Shown here in pieces: positions 10,004 to 19,919 of a DNA stretch of 44,650 nucleotides (position 1 is the first letter of the stretch; each line of letters starts with the position of its first letter). The position numbers and the translations under genes are program-made. The notes beneath the pieces are model-generated. The model did not search any database, was not told the DNA's origin, and saw only the letters and a program-made list of their open reading frames with translations. This stretch comes from Phenylobacterium deserti (GTDB lineage: Bacteria > Pseudomonadota > Alphaproteobacteria > Caulobacterales > Caulobacteraceae): the NCBI GenBank assembly GCA_945859865.1, contig CAMAOY010000003.1, positions 1-44,650 of the forward strand, given 5' to 3'.

Positions 10004-10987
10004 TCAAGGTTTGGGGCCTGAGGCTGGGCCTGAGGCTGGGGCTGGGGCTGACCGGGCCGGCAACGGCGGGGCGATGGCCAGGGCGGAGGCTGGTGTCCGG
10101 CCCGAGGGCAGGACGCCCCGGGCCTGCCCCTCGACGAACACCGCCATCACGCCCGCTTCGACCGTCTCGAAGACCACGGCGGCGCCGGAGGGTGCGCGAT
10201 AGGCGTCTCCGGCGGCAACCTTCCGGGCGAACCAGGCGGCGCCGTCCGGGCCCCAGACGATAAGGGTGGTTGGGCGCCGCGCCTGCACCACGATGCGGCC
10301 TGATCCTGCTGGTGCGCCGTAAATCTCGCCCTGGGGAACGAAGGTCTCGCCCATATCGAGCAGGGTCGGGTCTTCCCGGGCGGTCAGGGTTTCCGGGAGG
10401 GCCGCCGACAGGACAGACTCCAGGCCGGGCGTCAGGTAGGCGGGCGGGGCATTGGATTCGACGGGCGCGGGCAGGGGCGCGCCCAGGGTCATGGGTCCGG
10501 TGGGCGTCTGCAGCGGCGGGGCTTCTGAAACGGGGGTCGCGGACCTCTGCGAAGCTTCATGCAGGCTGCCCCGTCGGATCAGGTTCCAGGCGAAAATCGC
10601 CGACAGGATGAGAAGGCCGGCGAGGAGCATGAGCCTGAGGCGCGGGTCGGCCATGCGCCGGACCCCGACAGGGGGTCGCAGGGCGTCGTTCCAGTCCGGA
10701 TCCTCAGCCTTGAAGCGGGCAATCGCGGCGTCTCCGGGCAGGCCCAGGGCCTGGGCATAGGCCCGCAGGTACCCGATGATGAAGGGGCGGCTGGGCAGGT
10801 CGCCCAGGCTGAGGGAGTCGATGGCCTCCACGTGGGCGGGCCGGATTCGGGTCCGGGCGGCGATGTCCGCTATGCTTAGCCCCTGGGCTTCCCTGAGGGC
10901 GCGCAGGGCCGCGCCAACGTGCTCTCCGCCCTGCAGGTCGGGGCCTGGTAAGGCCGCCCCGGCCAGCATCTCCACCTCTTCAGTCAT
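10004..10987 (-). CDS. rodZ: RodZ-like helix-turn-helix / DUF4115 membrane protein
   Basis: RodZ links the MreB cytoskeleton to the cell envelope and supports rod shape. The 327-residue protein has a cytoplasmic HTH_25-type domain (about 22-90, with LREAQGLSIADIAARTRIRPAHVEAI and RPFIIGYLRAYAQALGL split over it), one membrane helix (about 116-136), a Pro-rich linker and a periplasmic DUF4115 domain (about 215-290, GRIVVQARRPTTLIVWG and WFARKVAAGDAYRAP). The tail is Ala/Pro/Ser-rich and encoded by imperfect CTGGGGCTGAGG-type DNA repeats near 10015-10065. Domain order and the place upstream of ispG support RodZ; the MreB contact residues were not checked, so the symbol is provisional. Confidence 0.75.
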   Translation of the reverse strand: MTEEVEMLAGAALPGPDLQGGEHVGAALRALREAQGLSIADIAARTRIRPAHVEAIDSLSLGDLPSRPFIIGYLRAYAQALGLPGDAAIARFKAEDPDWNDALRPPVGVRRMADPRLRLMLLAGLLILSAIFAWNLIRRGSLHEASQRSATPVSEAPPLQTPTGPMTLGAPLPAPVESNAPPAYLTPGLESVLSAALPETLTAREDPTLLDMGETFVPQGEIYGAPAGSGRIVVQARRPTTLIVWGPDGAAWFARKVAAGDAYRAPSGAAVVFETVEAGVMAVFVEGQARGVLPSGRTPASALAIAPPLPARSAPAPASGPASGPKP

Positions 10988-11062
10988 GGCCGCGCCGACC
11001 CCCGCGAAAGCGGTCTGGCGATAGCACGTCGATGTTGGGAGGCCAATTGCTGCCCGCGGGGC

Positions 11063-13333
11063 TCAGATGGCCACGTAGAGCTTGCGGGCCAGGGTCTCGA
11101 CCTCGTTCCGGATCGACCCTGCGGTGCTGCGGATCAGGCTCTGGACCCCCCGGCGGGCCGCTGCGCGGTCGCAGGAGAGGACCATCTGCTTAACCGGTCC
11201 GATACCGGCCGGGGGCATGGAGAGGGCCTCGAAGCCCAGGGCCAACAGGGCGAAGGCCTCAAGGGGACGTCCCGCCATCTCCCCGCAGACGGAGACCGGC
11301 GTCCCGGTCTCGGCGCAGGCCTTCTGGATCATCTCCAGGGCGCGCAGGGCCGGCGGCGAGAGGAAGTCGTACCGTTCAGAGACCCGGGGGTTCCCGCGGT
11401 CCGCAGCAAAAAGATACTGCATCAGGTCATTCGTGCCGACGCTGACGAAGTCCGTCAGGGGCAGGAGGGCGTCCAGGTGCCAGATCACCGAGGGGGCCTC
11501 GATCATGGCACCGACATCCAGCCGGGCGGGCTCCGGCCTGCCGCGTCTGTGCGCCCAGGCCACCTCCTGGTCCACCAGGGCCCGGGCGGCGCGGAATTCA
11601 TCGACGCTGGCGACCAGGGGGAACATGATCTTCAGCGGCCGTCCCTGGGAGGCTGCGATCAGCGCCCGGAGCTGGAGGCGAAGGAGGGCGGGGCGGTCCA
11701 GACCCATGCGCACGGCGCGCCAGCCCAGGGCTGGATTGTCCTCCCGCTCGGCCTCCATGTAGGGCAGGACCTTGTCTCCTCCGAGGTCCAGGGTCCGGAA
11801 GGTCACGGGCAGGCCCCCAGCCGCGTCCATGACCCGGCTGTAGAGGGCCGTCTGGGCTGTCAGTCTGGGCATCTCCTCGGCAACCATGAACTGGAATTCG
11901 GTGCGGAAAAGCCCGATCCCCTCTGCGCCGGCGTCGCTCAGCATGTCCAGATCGACGTCCAGGCCGGCATTCATCAGCAGCTGGATCTTGGCCCCGTCCT
12001 GGGTAATCGCGGGCCGATCCCGCAGGCGGGCGAACTCGGCGCGCCTCTGCAACCGGACGTCGAGCCGGGCCTTTAGGGCCTTCACCACGTCCGGACGCGG
12101 CCGCAGGTAGGCCTCGGCCATTTCGGCGTCGACGATAACGATGTCGCCTTCCGAGACCTTGTCGCGCAGGCCCGCGAGGCGTCCGACACAGGGAATGTCC
12201 AGGGCTCGGGCGACGATGGAGGCGTGGCTGGCGGTGGATCCCTCCTCGAGGAGAAGGCCCTTCAGCCGGGTGCGGTCATACTCCAGGAGGTCGGCGGGCC
12301 CGAGGTTCCGGGCGATGAGGATGGCGTTCTCGGGCAGGTCGCGAACCAGGGCGGCGTGACCCGAAAGGTGTCGCAACAGCCGGTCCGCCAGGTCTTCGAA
12401 GTCATGGAGCCGCTCGCGCAGGTAGGGGTCCCGGGCCTGACCCAGCCGGGCGCGGTGCTCGGACCGGACCCGCTCCACCGCGGCCTCTGCGGTGAGGCCA
12501 TTGCGCACGGCGTCCTCGAGGGAGCGCCGCCACCCCCGGTCGTGCGCAAACATCCGATAGGTCTCGAGCACCTCGTAGGAGGCCTCCACCAGGCCGTGCT
12601 GGCCCTCGAGCATGCCGTCGATCTGGGCCTGGAGGGCTGTGACAGCCGCCTTCAGTCGCTCCTCCTCAGCGCCGACGTCCTCGGCGAGCAGGTCCGACGG
12701 CGCCATCGGCGGCTCGTGCAGGACCGCGACCCCAAGGGCGAGGCCCTCTGCGAAGCGCGCGCCCTTGAGCCGCTCGGGCTTCTTGGGCACCAGGTCGATA
12801 TTCTTGAGGGTCCCCTCGGCAGCGATCTCGCCCCCGGCCACCATCTCGGCCAGGACCATGGCGATGATCTGCAGGTCCTCGACCTCATCCTCGGAATAGA
12901 CCCGCTCGGTCCGGTTCTGGACCACCAGAACCCCGATGGCCCGGCCACCGCGCAACAGGGGCACGCCCATGAAGGCGTGGAAGGGGTCCTCGCCCGTCTC
13001 CGGCCTGTAGGAGAAGGCGGGGTGAGCGGGTGCGTCGGAAAGGTTGAGCGGCCGGCCCAGGCGCATGATGTCGCCTACCAGGCCTTCCCCTGGCTTCATC
13101 CGTGTCAGGTGAACGGCGTCCGGGGACAGGCCCTGCGTGGCGAACAGTTCCATATGGCCGTCGCCCTGGCGCATGTAGAGCGAGCAGACTTCCGCCACCA
13201 TCGACTGGGCGATGATGCGAACCACCATGTCCAGGCGCGCCTGGACAGGTCCACCCGAGGCGAGGGCCTCGCGGATCTGCCGGAGCAGGCTTCGCTGGCC
13301 CCTGACGGCGAAACTGGAGGTCGGCGTTGGCAA
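11063..13333 (-). CDS. ptsP: Phosphoenolpyruvate-protein phosphotransferase PtsP (EI-Ntr)
   Basis: PtsP is enzyme I of the nitrogen phosphotransferase system: it takes phosphate from PEP and passes it to NPr, feeding a regulatory chain that in Caulobacter affects (p)ppGpp and the cell cycle. An N-terminal GAF domain (MVAEVCSLYMRQGDGHMELFA, PFHAFMGVPLLRGG split over about 40-170) is followed by the EI phosphohistidine domain with TASHASIVARALDIPC and the PEP-binding barrel with DLGGDK, SVGTNDLMQYLFAADRGN and VSVCGEMAG. The start is uncertain: the frame runs to a TTG at 13408, but a TTG at 13333 with GAGG just upstream gives an N-terminus closer to homologues. No npr or ptsN gene is in the window. 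Confidence 0.92.
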   Translation of the reverse strand: MPTPTSSFAVRGQRSLLRQIREALASGGPVQARLDMVVRIIAQSMVAEVCSLYMRQGDGHMELFATQGLSPDAVHLTRMKPGEGLVGDIMRLGRPLNLSDAPAHPAFSYRPETGEDPFHAFMGVPLLRGGRAIGVLVVQNRTERVYSEDEVEDLQIIAMVLAEMVAGGEIAAEGTLKNIDLVPKKPERLKGARFAEGLALGVAVLHEPPMAPSDLLAEDVGAEEERLKAAVTALQAQIDGMLEGQHGLVEASYEVLETYRMFAHDRGWRRSLEDAVRNGLTAEAAVERVRSEHRARLGQARDPYLRERLHDFEDLADRLLRHLSGHAALVRDLPENAILIARNLGPADLLEYDRTRLKGLLLEEGSTASHASIVARALDIPCVGRLAGLRDKVSEGDIVIVDAEMAEAYLRPRPDVVKALKARLDVRLQRRAEFARLRDRPAITQDGAKIQLLMNAGLDVDLDMLSDAGAEGIGLFRTEFQFMVAEEMPRLTAQTALYSRVMDAAGGLPVTFRTLDLGGDKVLPYMEAEREDNPALGWRAVRMGLDRPALLRLQLRALIAASQGRPLKIMFPLVASVDEFRAARALVDQEVAWAHRRGRPEPARLDVGAMIEAPSVIWHLDALLPLTDFVSVGTNDLMQYLFAADRGNPRVSERYDFLSPPALRALEMIQKACAETGTPVSVCGEMAGRPLEAFALLALGFEALSMPPAGIGPVKQMVLSCDRAAARRGVQSLIRSTAGSIRNEVETLARKLYVAI

Positions 13334-13461
13334 TGGCCCCTCGCGTCGGGAGGAAATCCCCTTCCCCGCCGGGCTTCTAGCAGGAAGGGGTGACAGAACG
13401 GAAAACAAATGCCCGTGCGGCAGGCGTCCAGCAAGCCTGATGCCTGCCGGGAAGGCGCCGG

Positions 13462-14172
13462 TCAGCCCGGCGGGCAGGAAATGGGCGCCGCCTTGGCAAT
13501 TTCTGCCGCTGCGGCCTTGACGTCGGACTGGTAGGCGGGGGTCGCCGACACCCGTGCGTAGACCGCCAAGCCTAGCATGCGCCCGGCCGCCACGTCGCTC
13601 GCCCAGTGGACGCGGCAGTCCACCCTGTGCTGGCCGACATCGGAGCCCCAGGCGCGAATGGCGTCGGCGCGGGCCGGGGCGGCGTCGGAAAGGGCGAGGG
13701 CGAGGAGCCAGCCCAGACCGGCGTGCCCGCTGGGGTAGGAATAGCCAAGCTTGTCGCCCTGCCCGGCAGCCACCCCGGGATCACATGCCGGCCCACCGTC
13801 CACCGTAAAGGGACGCGGTCGCTTCCAGTTGGACTTGGCCTGGTTCATGGGCCCGACAAAGTCGGTCGCAACCGAAGAGAACAACTTCTGGACGGCTGGG
13901 GTCTTGTCTGCCGAGACCTGGACGCCGACGGCGCAGGACAGGGTCTGCATGAAGTCGGCATTGGGGATGTTCGCCTCGCGGATCGCCGCCTTCCAGGCGG
14001 GCCCGTCCACGCCGGCCCGGGCGCCCGCGGCGGTCGTGCGGTCAAAGGCCTCCTGGCTCGACCCGGGCGCAGGTGGTGGCGGCAAAAGCCGGACGGCGTC
14101 GATGGGGGGCTGGCCGACCAGGTAGCCCCCCATGATCAGGTGAAGCAGGGAAAGACCCAGGGCGTGGGGCAT
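13462..14172 (-). CDS. PAP2-family (class A-like) acid phosphatase, exported
   Basis: A 236-residue phosphatase of the PAP2 / vanadium-haloperoxidase fold. All three active-site motifs are visible: KRPRPF (K-x-x-RP type), SYPSGHAGLGW with the catalytic PSGH, and HRVDCRVHWASD, matching R-x5-H-x3-D. This soluble arrangement, with few membrane helices, resembles class A nonspecific acid phosphatases acting in the periplasm on phosphomonoesters. The first 25 residues are hydrophobic and could be a signal peptide, although the charged N-region is short. AGGAG lies upstream of the ATG. It is divergent from the hydrolase gene at 14292, with a 119-base shared gap. The natural substrate is unknown. 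Confidence 0.87.
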   Translation of the reverse strand: MPHALGLSLLHLIMGGYLVGQPPIDAVRLLPPPPAPGSSQEAFDRTTAAGARAGVDGPAWKAAIREANIPNADFMQTLSCAVGVQVSADKTPAVQKLFSSVATDFVGPMNQAKSNWKRPRPFTVDGGPACDPGVAAGQGDKLGYSYPSGHAGLGWLLALALSDAAPARADAIRAWGSDVGQHRVDCRVHWASDVAAGRMLGLAVYARVSATPAYQSDVKAAAAEIAKAAPISCPPG

Positions 14173-14291
14173 GACTCAGATCTCCTAGGATGACGGGCGC
14201 AGGGTAATCGCATTGTCGGGGGGCCGTCACCTCGTCATAGTCGGCCTCTGACGGCGGTGCCTGACCGCCGGGATCCTCTCGGGGGAAGCCC

Positions 14292-16025
14292 ATGCGCTAC
14301 CGGCTGGCCCTCATCGGCCTTGTTCTGATTGCTGCAGGATCACTCCTGGCCTCGCGGGTTCAGACCTCCGGCGGCGTTCAGGTCCGTGAAGCCCAGTGGC
14401 GCACGGCCGAGGGTGCAGCAATGTCGGGCCTGCTCTACCGGCCCGCTGGACTGGACGGGGGGCGGCGCGCGCCGGCGGTCCTCCTAAGCCACGGCTACAT
14501 CAATACCCGGGAGATGCAGAGCCCCTTCGCCATTGAGCTTTCGCGGCGGGGTTTCGTTGTCCTGTCGATGGACATGACCGGACACGGCGGCTCCGGCGGC
14601 AACGTGGGTGCCGCCGGCTTCGGCGGCCCTTCGGCCCTCACCTTCCTGCGCAGCCAGTCCTTCGTCGATCCGGAACAGATTGGATTGGCGGGCCACAGCA
14701 TGGGCGGCGGCCCGATCCTCGCGGCGGCTCATGCACAACCCGACGGCTACCGCGCCGTGGCGCTGGTGGGCTCCGCCCCGGGGCTCTTCGGGCCTCCGGA
14801 CGAGGTCCGCCCGGATTTCCCGCGCAACCTGAACGTGGTCTTCGGAGGGCTGGATGAGTTCGCCGGCCTCATGTGGCGCTCGCCCAAGGGAACCGACCTG
14901 CCGGGCTCGGCCAAGCTGAAGCAGGTCTTTGGCGTCGCTTCGGCAGTAGAGCCCGGCCGGGTCTACGGCGATCCCGCCCTGGGGACCGCCCGCCGCCTTG
15001 ACCTTCCCCGCGTCACCCATCCCTGGGAACACTTCTCCTCCGGAGGCGTGGCGCCCGTCGTCGACTGGATGCAGGCGCGGCTGGAGGGCGAGGACCATCC
15101 CCTGCCACCCGGAAACCAGATCTGGTTCTGGAAAGAGGTCGGCACCCTCGTCGGTTTTGGCGGTTTCATCCTGGTCCTGCTGGGGGTCTTCGAGGCCATT
15201 CTGGCCCTGCCCTGGATCGGCGACCTCAGGCGCAGTCCCGAACCCGCCGTCGCTGTCCGAGGCCCGGGGGGCTGGATCGCCCTTGCCCTCACCGCCGTCC
15301 TGCCCGCCCTGACCTACCTGCCGTTCATGAAGCTGGGTGAGCTGTGGCTTCCCTCCGCCCAGTTTCCGCAGTGGATTCAGAACCAGTTGCTCGCCTGGGC
15401 CCTGCTGAACACCCTCCTGTCCCTCCTGGCGGCACCTTTCCTCCGACGGGGCCACCCGGACTTCAGCCTGGACATTCCGCGCTCGTCAGTGGCGGCCCTC
15501 GTGTCAGTCGGAGCCGGCACCCTGGCCCTGCTGGCCGTGGACCGCTTCCTGCATGTGGATTTCCGGTTCTGGGTGCTGGGCTTCCGTCCCCTCGAAGCGC
15601 CGCGGTGGGGCGTCTTCCTGACCTACCTGCCGTTCTGGATCCTCCATTCGGTGATCCTGGTCCGCGGCCTGTGCGCCCTGCTGGCGGTCGATGGCGCCGG
15701 ACGGCGATCGACCTACCTGACGGCGGCGGGCGTCCTGGGCGGGGGCTTCCTGGTCCTGGCGGCGCTGCAGTACGGAACCCTGTTCTCGACGGGCCTGCTT
15801 CTGACCCCGACCGAGCCCCTCAACATCATTGTCGCCCTGCAGTTCATTCCCCTGCTGGCGATCGTCGGTGTGATCTCGGTCTTCACCTGGCGCCGGACGA
15901 ACAGCTACCTGCCGGGCGCCCTGATCTGCGCGCTTTTCCTCTGCGGGTATGTGACCAGCGGGACGGCCAACCACTGGTCCCCAGACTATCCGATGACCTT
16001 CCCTCCGGCGGCAAGGAGCCGGTAG
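14292..16025 (+). CDS. Membrane-anchored alpha/beta hydrolase with C-terminal multi-pass domain
   Basis: A 577-residue protein in two parts. After a membrane anchor or signal (residues 5-22), residues 30-280 form an alpha/beta hydrolase with VLLSHGYI (oxyanion loop), the nucleophile elbow GHSMGGG with Ser136, and a candidate His in THPWEHF near 245. From about 285 to the end there are seven or so hydrophobic segments, for example VGFGGFILVLLGVFEAILAL and WIALALTAVLPALTYLPF. The hydrolase part would face the periplasm if the first segment is a membrane anchor. Esterase, lipase or peptidase activity cannot be told apart from sequence. GGGGGAAG precedes the ATG. It ends seven bases before the lysC stop on the other strand. 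Confidence 0.82.
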   Translation: MRYRLALIGLVLIAAGSLLASRVQTSGGVQVREAQWRTAEGAAMSGLLYRPAGLDGGRRAPAVLLSHGYINTREMQSPFAIELSRRGFVVLSMDMTGHGGSGGNVGAAGFGGPSALTFLRSQSFVDPEQIGLAGHSMGGGPILAAAHAQPDGYRAVALVGSAPGLFGPPDEVRPDFPRNLNVVFGGLDEFAGLMWRSPKGTDLPGSAKLKQVFGVASAVEPGRVYGDPALGTARRLDLPRVTHPWEHFSSGGVAPVVDWMQARLEGEDHPLPPGNQIWFWKEVGTLVGFGGFILVLLGVFEAILALPWIGDLRRSPEPAVAVRGPGGWIALALTAVLPALTYLPFMKLGELWLPSAQFPQWIQNQLLAWALLNTLLSLLAAPFLRRGHPDFSLDIPRSSVAALVSVGAGTLALLAVDRFLHVDFRFWVLGFRPLEAPRWGVFLTYLPFWILHSVILVRGLCALLAVDGAGRRSTYLTAAGVLGGGFLVLAALQYGTLFSTGLLLTPTEPLNIIVALQFIPLLAIVGVISVFTWRRTNSYLPGALICALFLCGYVTSGTANHWSPDYPMTFPPAARSR

Positions 16026-16032
16026 GGCCAGG

Positions 16033-17283
16033 TCAGAGCTGGTCCAGACCGTAGGCGGCGTGGAGGGCCCGAACCGCCAGTTCGGTGTAGGCGGCGTCGA
16101 TCAGGACGGAGATTTTGATTTCCGAAGTCGAAATGACCTGGATGTTGACGCCCTTCTCGGCCAGGGCGCCGAACATGGTCTTGGCGACGCCCGCGTGGCT
16201 GCGCATGCCAACGCCGATCACCGACACCTTGGCGACGTCCTCGTTGACCTGGACATCCTCGAAACCGACCTGATCCTTGAGGCGGCGGACCACGTCCACC
16301 GCTCGTCCGGCGTCCCGCTTGCCGACGGTGAACTCCATGTTGGCCGTATCGGCGATCCGGGCGTGGCTCTGCACGATCATGTCGACATTCACGTTGGCGT
16401 CAGCCAGGGCCCCGAAGATGACCGAAGAGACGCCCGGATGATCGGGCAGGCCGAACAGGCTGATCTTGGCCTCGTCCCGGCTGTAGGCGACTCCGCTGAC
16501 GATCCGCTTTTCCATGATCTCTTCCTCGTCGCACACAATGGTGCCCTGGCCCGGGGCATCGCCGGGCTCGACAAAACTCGACAGGACCCGCAGTGGCACC
16601 TTTTGGGCCATGGCCAGCTCCACCGACCGGGTCTGCAGGACCTTGGCGCCCAGGGAGGCCATCTCCAGCATCTCCTCGTAGGAGATGCGCGCCAGCTTCC
16701 GGGCCCGGGACTCGATACGGGGGTCGGTGGTGTAGACCCCATCGACGTCCGTGTAGATGTCGCAGCGTACTGCCCGCACCGCGGCGGCGATCGCCACGGC
16801 GCTGGTGTCGGATCCGCCTCGGCCCAGGGTCGCGATCCGGCCTGAGGCCGTCACCCCCTGGAAGCCGGCAATGACCGCGATCACGCCAGCGTCCATCGAG
16901 GCCGTCAGCGCTTCCGGGGGAACGTCGTCGATGCGCGAGCGGCCATGGGCGTCGTCGGCGATGATGGGGACCTGCCAGCCCATCCAGGAGCGGGCGGACA
17001 GACCCAAGTTGCGCAGGATCATGGCCAGGAGGCCGGCGGTCACCTGTTCGCCTGACGCCACCACGACGTCATATTCGTCATCAGAGGCCGGCAGACCATC
17101 AGCGGCGGGTCCTGCAGCGTCTGTCCAGGCCACGAGCTCGTTGGTCTTGCCACTCATGGCAGAGACGACGACCGCGACCCTGTGGCCCGCTGCAGTTTCG
17201 GCGGCGACCAGCCTCGCGACGCGCCGGATGCGTTCCAGGTCGGCCACGGAGGTGCCGCCGAATTTCATGACCAGCCGCGACAT
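16033..17283 (-). CDS. lysC: Aspartate kinase
   Basis: Aspartokinase phosphorylates L-aspartate as the first step towards lysine, threonine, methionine and diaminopimelate. The start at 17283 ([13 protein letters not shown]) matches homologues; the ATG at 17292 would add three residues. The 416-residue protein has the amino-acid kinase domain with [13 protein letters not shown] at 7-19, [13 protein letters not shown] and [11 protein letters not shown], then two ACT domains (about 265-405), with VNVDMIVQS and [18 protein letters not shown], that normally bind lysine or threonine for feedback control. Gene order lysC facing away from ubiG with ptsP nearby is familiar from other alphaproteobacteria. 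No thrA-type dehydrogenase fusion is present. Confidence 0.97.
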   Translation of the reverse strand: MSRLVMKFGGTSVADLERIRRVARLVAAETAAGHRVAVVVSAMSGKTNELVAWTDAAGPAADGLPASDDEYDVVVASGEQVTAGLLAMILRNLGLSARSWMGWQVPIIADDAHGRSRIDDVPPEALTASMDAGVIAVIAGFQGVTASGRIATLGRGGSDTSAVAIAAAVRAVRCDIYTDVDGVYTTDPRIESRARKLARISYEEMLEMASLGAKVLQTRSVELAMAQKVPLRVLSSFVEPGDAPGQGTIVCDEEEIMEKRIVSGVAYSRDEAKISLFGLPDHPGVSSVIFGALADANVNVDMIVQSHARIADTANMEFTVGKRDAGRAVDVVRRLKDQVGFEDVQVNEDVAKVSVIGVGMRSHAGVAKTMFGALAEKGVNIQVISTSEIKISVLIDAAYTELAVRALHAAYGLDQL

Positions 17284-17409
17284 GGCTCGCAATCTGCACT
17301 CCAGACCGGAAAGAAGGGCGTTCTAGCGGGGGGGCGGGGAGGGAGCAACTCCCGGGCGATCCCGGCTTTCCCCTGTTCAGGCCACGGGAGCCTCTGGTAT
17401 GTGCCGTCC

Positions 17410-18159
17410 ATGGCCGAGCCCCGCTCCAGCATCGATCCCGCCGAAGTCGAGAGGTTCTCTCGCATCGCTGCCGAATGGTGGGACCCCAAGGGCAAGTTTG
17501 CCCCCCTGCACCGTTTCAACCCGGTCCGCCTGTCCTTCATCCGGGAGACGGGCCTGGCGCACTTCGGCCGGGACGGTGCCAGCCGCCAGCCCTTCGAAGG
17601 CCTGAGGCTGCTCGACATCGGCTGCGGCGGGGGGCTGTTGTCCGAACCCATGTCGCGACTTGGTTTTGAGGTGACGGGGGTCGACGCCTCCGAGCGCAAT
17701 ATCGGCACGGCCCGGGCCCATGCCGAACAGACCGGTGTTCCCGTCACCTACCTCGCCTCGACCGCCGAGGCCCTGGAGGCTGAGGGGACGCCGCCCTTCG
17801 ACGTGATCCTCAACATGGAGGTCATCGAGCACGTGGCCGACCCGGGCGAGTTCCTGCGCACCTGCGGGCGCCTGCTGGCACCCGGCGGCCTGATGGTCGT
17901 GGCCACCCTGAACCGCACCCTCCGGGCCCTGGCCCTGGCCAAGATCGGGGCGGAGTATGTCCTGCGCTGGCTGCCGGCCGGCACCCATGACTGGCGCAAG
18001 TTCCTCACTCCGGAAGAGCTGCGGGGCTTCCTTTCCGCCGAACCTCTGGACATGCAGGGCCCTTTCGGGGTGAGCTTCGATCCCCTGTCAGGTGTCTGGC
18101 GGCTGTCGTCGGACTCCGGGGTCAACTACATGATGACGGTGACGCGCCGGGCGGGGTGA
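17410..18159 (+). CDS. ubiG: Ubiquinone biosynthesis O-methyltransferase UbiG
   Basis: UbiG carries out both O-methylations of the ubiquinone ring at the membrane surface. The 249-residue protein begins [30 protein letters not shown], split over the first 30 residues, a hallmark of the family, followed by the SAM-binding [13 protein letters not shown] and [24 protein letters not shown] and [14 protein letters not shown]. The frame is open further upstream, but the ATG at 17410 gives the family N-terminus; an in-frame GTG at 17401 with GGGAG ten bases before it is an alternative. It is divergent from lysC, with the two starts about 126 bases apart. Confidence 0.95.
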   Translation: MAEPRSSIDPAEVERFSRIAAEWWDPKGKFAPLHRFNPVRLSFIRETGLAHFGRDGASRQPFEGLRLLDIGCGGGLLSEPMSRLGFEVTGVDASERNIGTARAHAEQTGVPVTYLASTAEALEAEGTPPFDVILNMEVIEHVADPGEFLRTCGRLLAPGGLMVVATLNRTLRALALAKIGAEYVLRWLPAGTHDWRKFLTPEELRGFLSAEPLDMQGPFGVSFDPLSGVWRLSSDSGVNYMMTVTRRAG

Positions 18160-18196
18160 CCCTGCGGCGCGCCGTCCCGTCGGGAGGGAAGGGCGC

Positions 18197-19810
18197 ATGC
18201 TTGGATTGATGATGGACAGGCCCCTGACCCTGCCCTCCATCCTGGAATACGCGGCGGCCTGGCATCCTGGCCGCGAGATCGTCACCCGAACCGTCGAGGG
18301 GCCGATCCACCGCTACGGCTACGCTGACGCCCTTCACCGAGTGAAGCGCATGGCCAACGCTCTGCAAGCGCTGGGCGTGGGTCCCGGCGACCGGGTCGCC
18401 ACCCTGGCCTGGTCCACCCACCGCCATTTCGAACTCTATTACGCCGTCAGCGGCCTGGGCGCCGTCCTGCACACCATCAATCCCCGGCTGCATCCGGACC
18501 AGGTGGCCTGGGTCGCCAACCATGCCGGCGACAGCCTGTTGTTCTGGGACATCACCTTCGCCGACCTGGTTGCCGAGATCGGCGCCAAGCTGGAGACAGT
18601 GAAGACCTTTGTCGCCCTCACGGACCGTGCGAACCTGCCGCAGGGCGCGCCGGCCGGCACCCTGGTCTACGAAGACATCCTCGCAGGTGCCGACCCGGCG
18701 TTTGCCTGGCCGGAACTCGACGAACGGCAGGCCTCGGCCCTCTGCTACACCTCGGGGACCACGGGCAATCCTAAGGGTGTGCTCTACTCGCACCGCTCGA
18801 CTGTGCTGCACGCCATGGCGGTGATCCAGCCGGACTGCTTCGGTCTCGGCGCCGCGGACGCCATCCTGCCCTGCGCCCAGATGTACCACGCCAACGCCTG
18901 GTGCACGCCCTATGCGGCCCCCCTGGTGGGGGCCAAGCTCATCTTGCCGGGACGGCATCTCGATGGGCCCTCCGTCTGCGATCTTGCGGTGGCCGAGCAG
19001 GCGACCTTCCTCCTGGGCGTGCCGACCATCTGGGTTGGCGTGCTCGACCATCTCGAGGGGACAGGCCAGGCCCTCACCTCGGTCCGGACCGTGGCGGTGG
19101 GTGGCTCGGCGCCGACGGCGTCCCTGATCTCCCGGGTCCAGGACCGGCTGGGGGCGGATGTCCGGCAGATCTGGGGCATGACTGAGACCAGCCCCCTCGG
19201 CGTGATCAATACCCCCCTGGCCGTCCATGCCGGCGAGACCGCCGAGGCGGCTCTGGTCCGCAAGCAACGCCAGGGTCGGGCCAACTGGGGCGTGGAACTC
19301 CGGATCGTCGGCGAGGACGGGGCGATCCTAACCCACGACGGGCGACAGTCGGGCGCCCTGCAGGTGCGCGGCCCCTGGGTGGCCTCGGCCTATTTCCGCA
19401 ACGACGGTGCGGAAGCCTTTGGCGCCGACGGCTGGTTCGACACCGGCGACATCGCCGCCATCGATCCCGAGGGCTACCTGCGCCTGACCGACCGGTCCAA
19501 GGACGTGATCAAGTCCGGCGGCGAGTGGATCTCTACACTGGACCTTGAGGACGCAGTCTCCTCGCACCCTGCCGTCGCCATGGCCGCCGCCATCGGTGTC
19601 CCGCATCCGAAGTGGGACGAGCGTCCCCTCCTGCTCGTGGTTCTCCGCCCTGGCCAGGACGCCGACCCGGCGGCGCTGCGCGACCATGTCGCCGCCCGGG
19701 TGGCGAAGTGGTGGGTTCCCGACGAGGTGCGCATCGTCGACAGCCTGCCCATCGGACCGACCGGAAAGGTCCTCAAGCGCGAGTTACGGGCGGGTTTGGC
19801 GAGGACCTGA
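18197..19810 (+). CDS. Fatty-acyl-CoA synthetase (AMP-binding; AlkK/DmdB-like)
   Basis: An adenylate-forming ligase of 537 residues that activates a carboxylic acid with ATP and CoA. The P-loop YTSGTTGNPKG lies near residue 184, the WGMTETSPLG motif near 328, the adenine-binding GWFDTGDIAAID near 415 and the C-terminal catalytic Lys in PTGKVLKREL near 525. The opening LGLMMDRPLTLPSILEYAAAWHPGREIVTRT, in parts, resembles medium/long-chain ligases of the AlkK type and proteins annotated as 3-methylthiopropionyl-CoA ligase; chain-length preference cannot be read from the sequence. GGGAGGGAAGG precedes the ATG. It lies 37 bases after ubiG on the same strand and may share its transcript. Confidence 0.88.
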   Translation: MLGLMMDRPLTLPSILEYAAAWHPGREIVTRTVEGPIHRYGYADALHRVKRMANALQALGVGPGDRVATLAWSTHRHFELYYAVSGLGAVLHTINPRLHPDQVAWVANHAGDSLLFWDITFADLVAEIGAKLETVKTFVALTDRANLPQGAPAGTLVYEDILAGADPAFAWPELDERQASALCYTSGTTGNPKGVLYSHRSTVLHAMAVIQPDCFGLGAADAILPCAQMYHANAWCTPYAAPLVGAKLILPGRHLDGPSVCDLAVAEQATFLLGVPTIWVGVLDHLEGTGQALTSVRTVAVGGSAPTASLISRVQDRLGADVRQIWGMTETSPLGVINTPLAVHAGETAEAALVRKQRQGRANWGVELRIVGEDGAILTHDGRQSGALQVRGPWVASAYFRNDGAEAFGADGWFDTGDIAAIDPEGYLRLTDRSKDVIKSGGEWISTLDLEDAVSSHPAVAMAAAIGVPHPKWDERPLLLVVLRPGQDADPAALRDHVAARVAKWWVPDEVRIVDSLPIGPTGKVLKRELRAGLART

Positions 19811-19919
19811 AAAGACGCTGGCGCCCGCCGCCCCAAGGGCGATAAGGTCCGTTCCACCCAGCCCTTCAGGCTGGCGCATTGCCAACGCCCACAGGGGCGA
19901 GACGAGGGGAGAAGCCGAC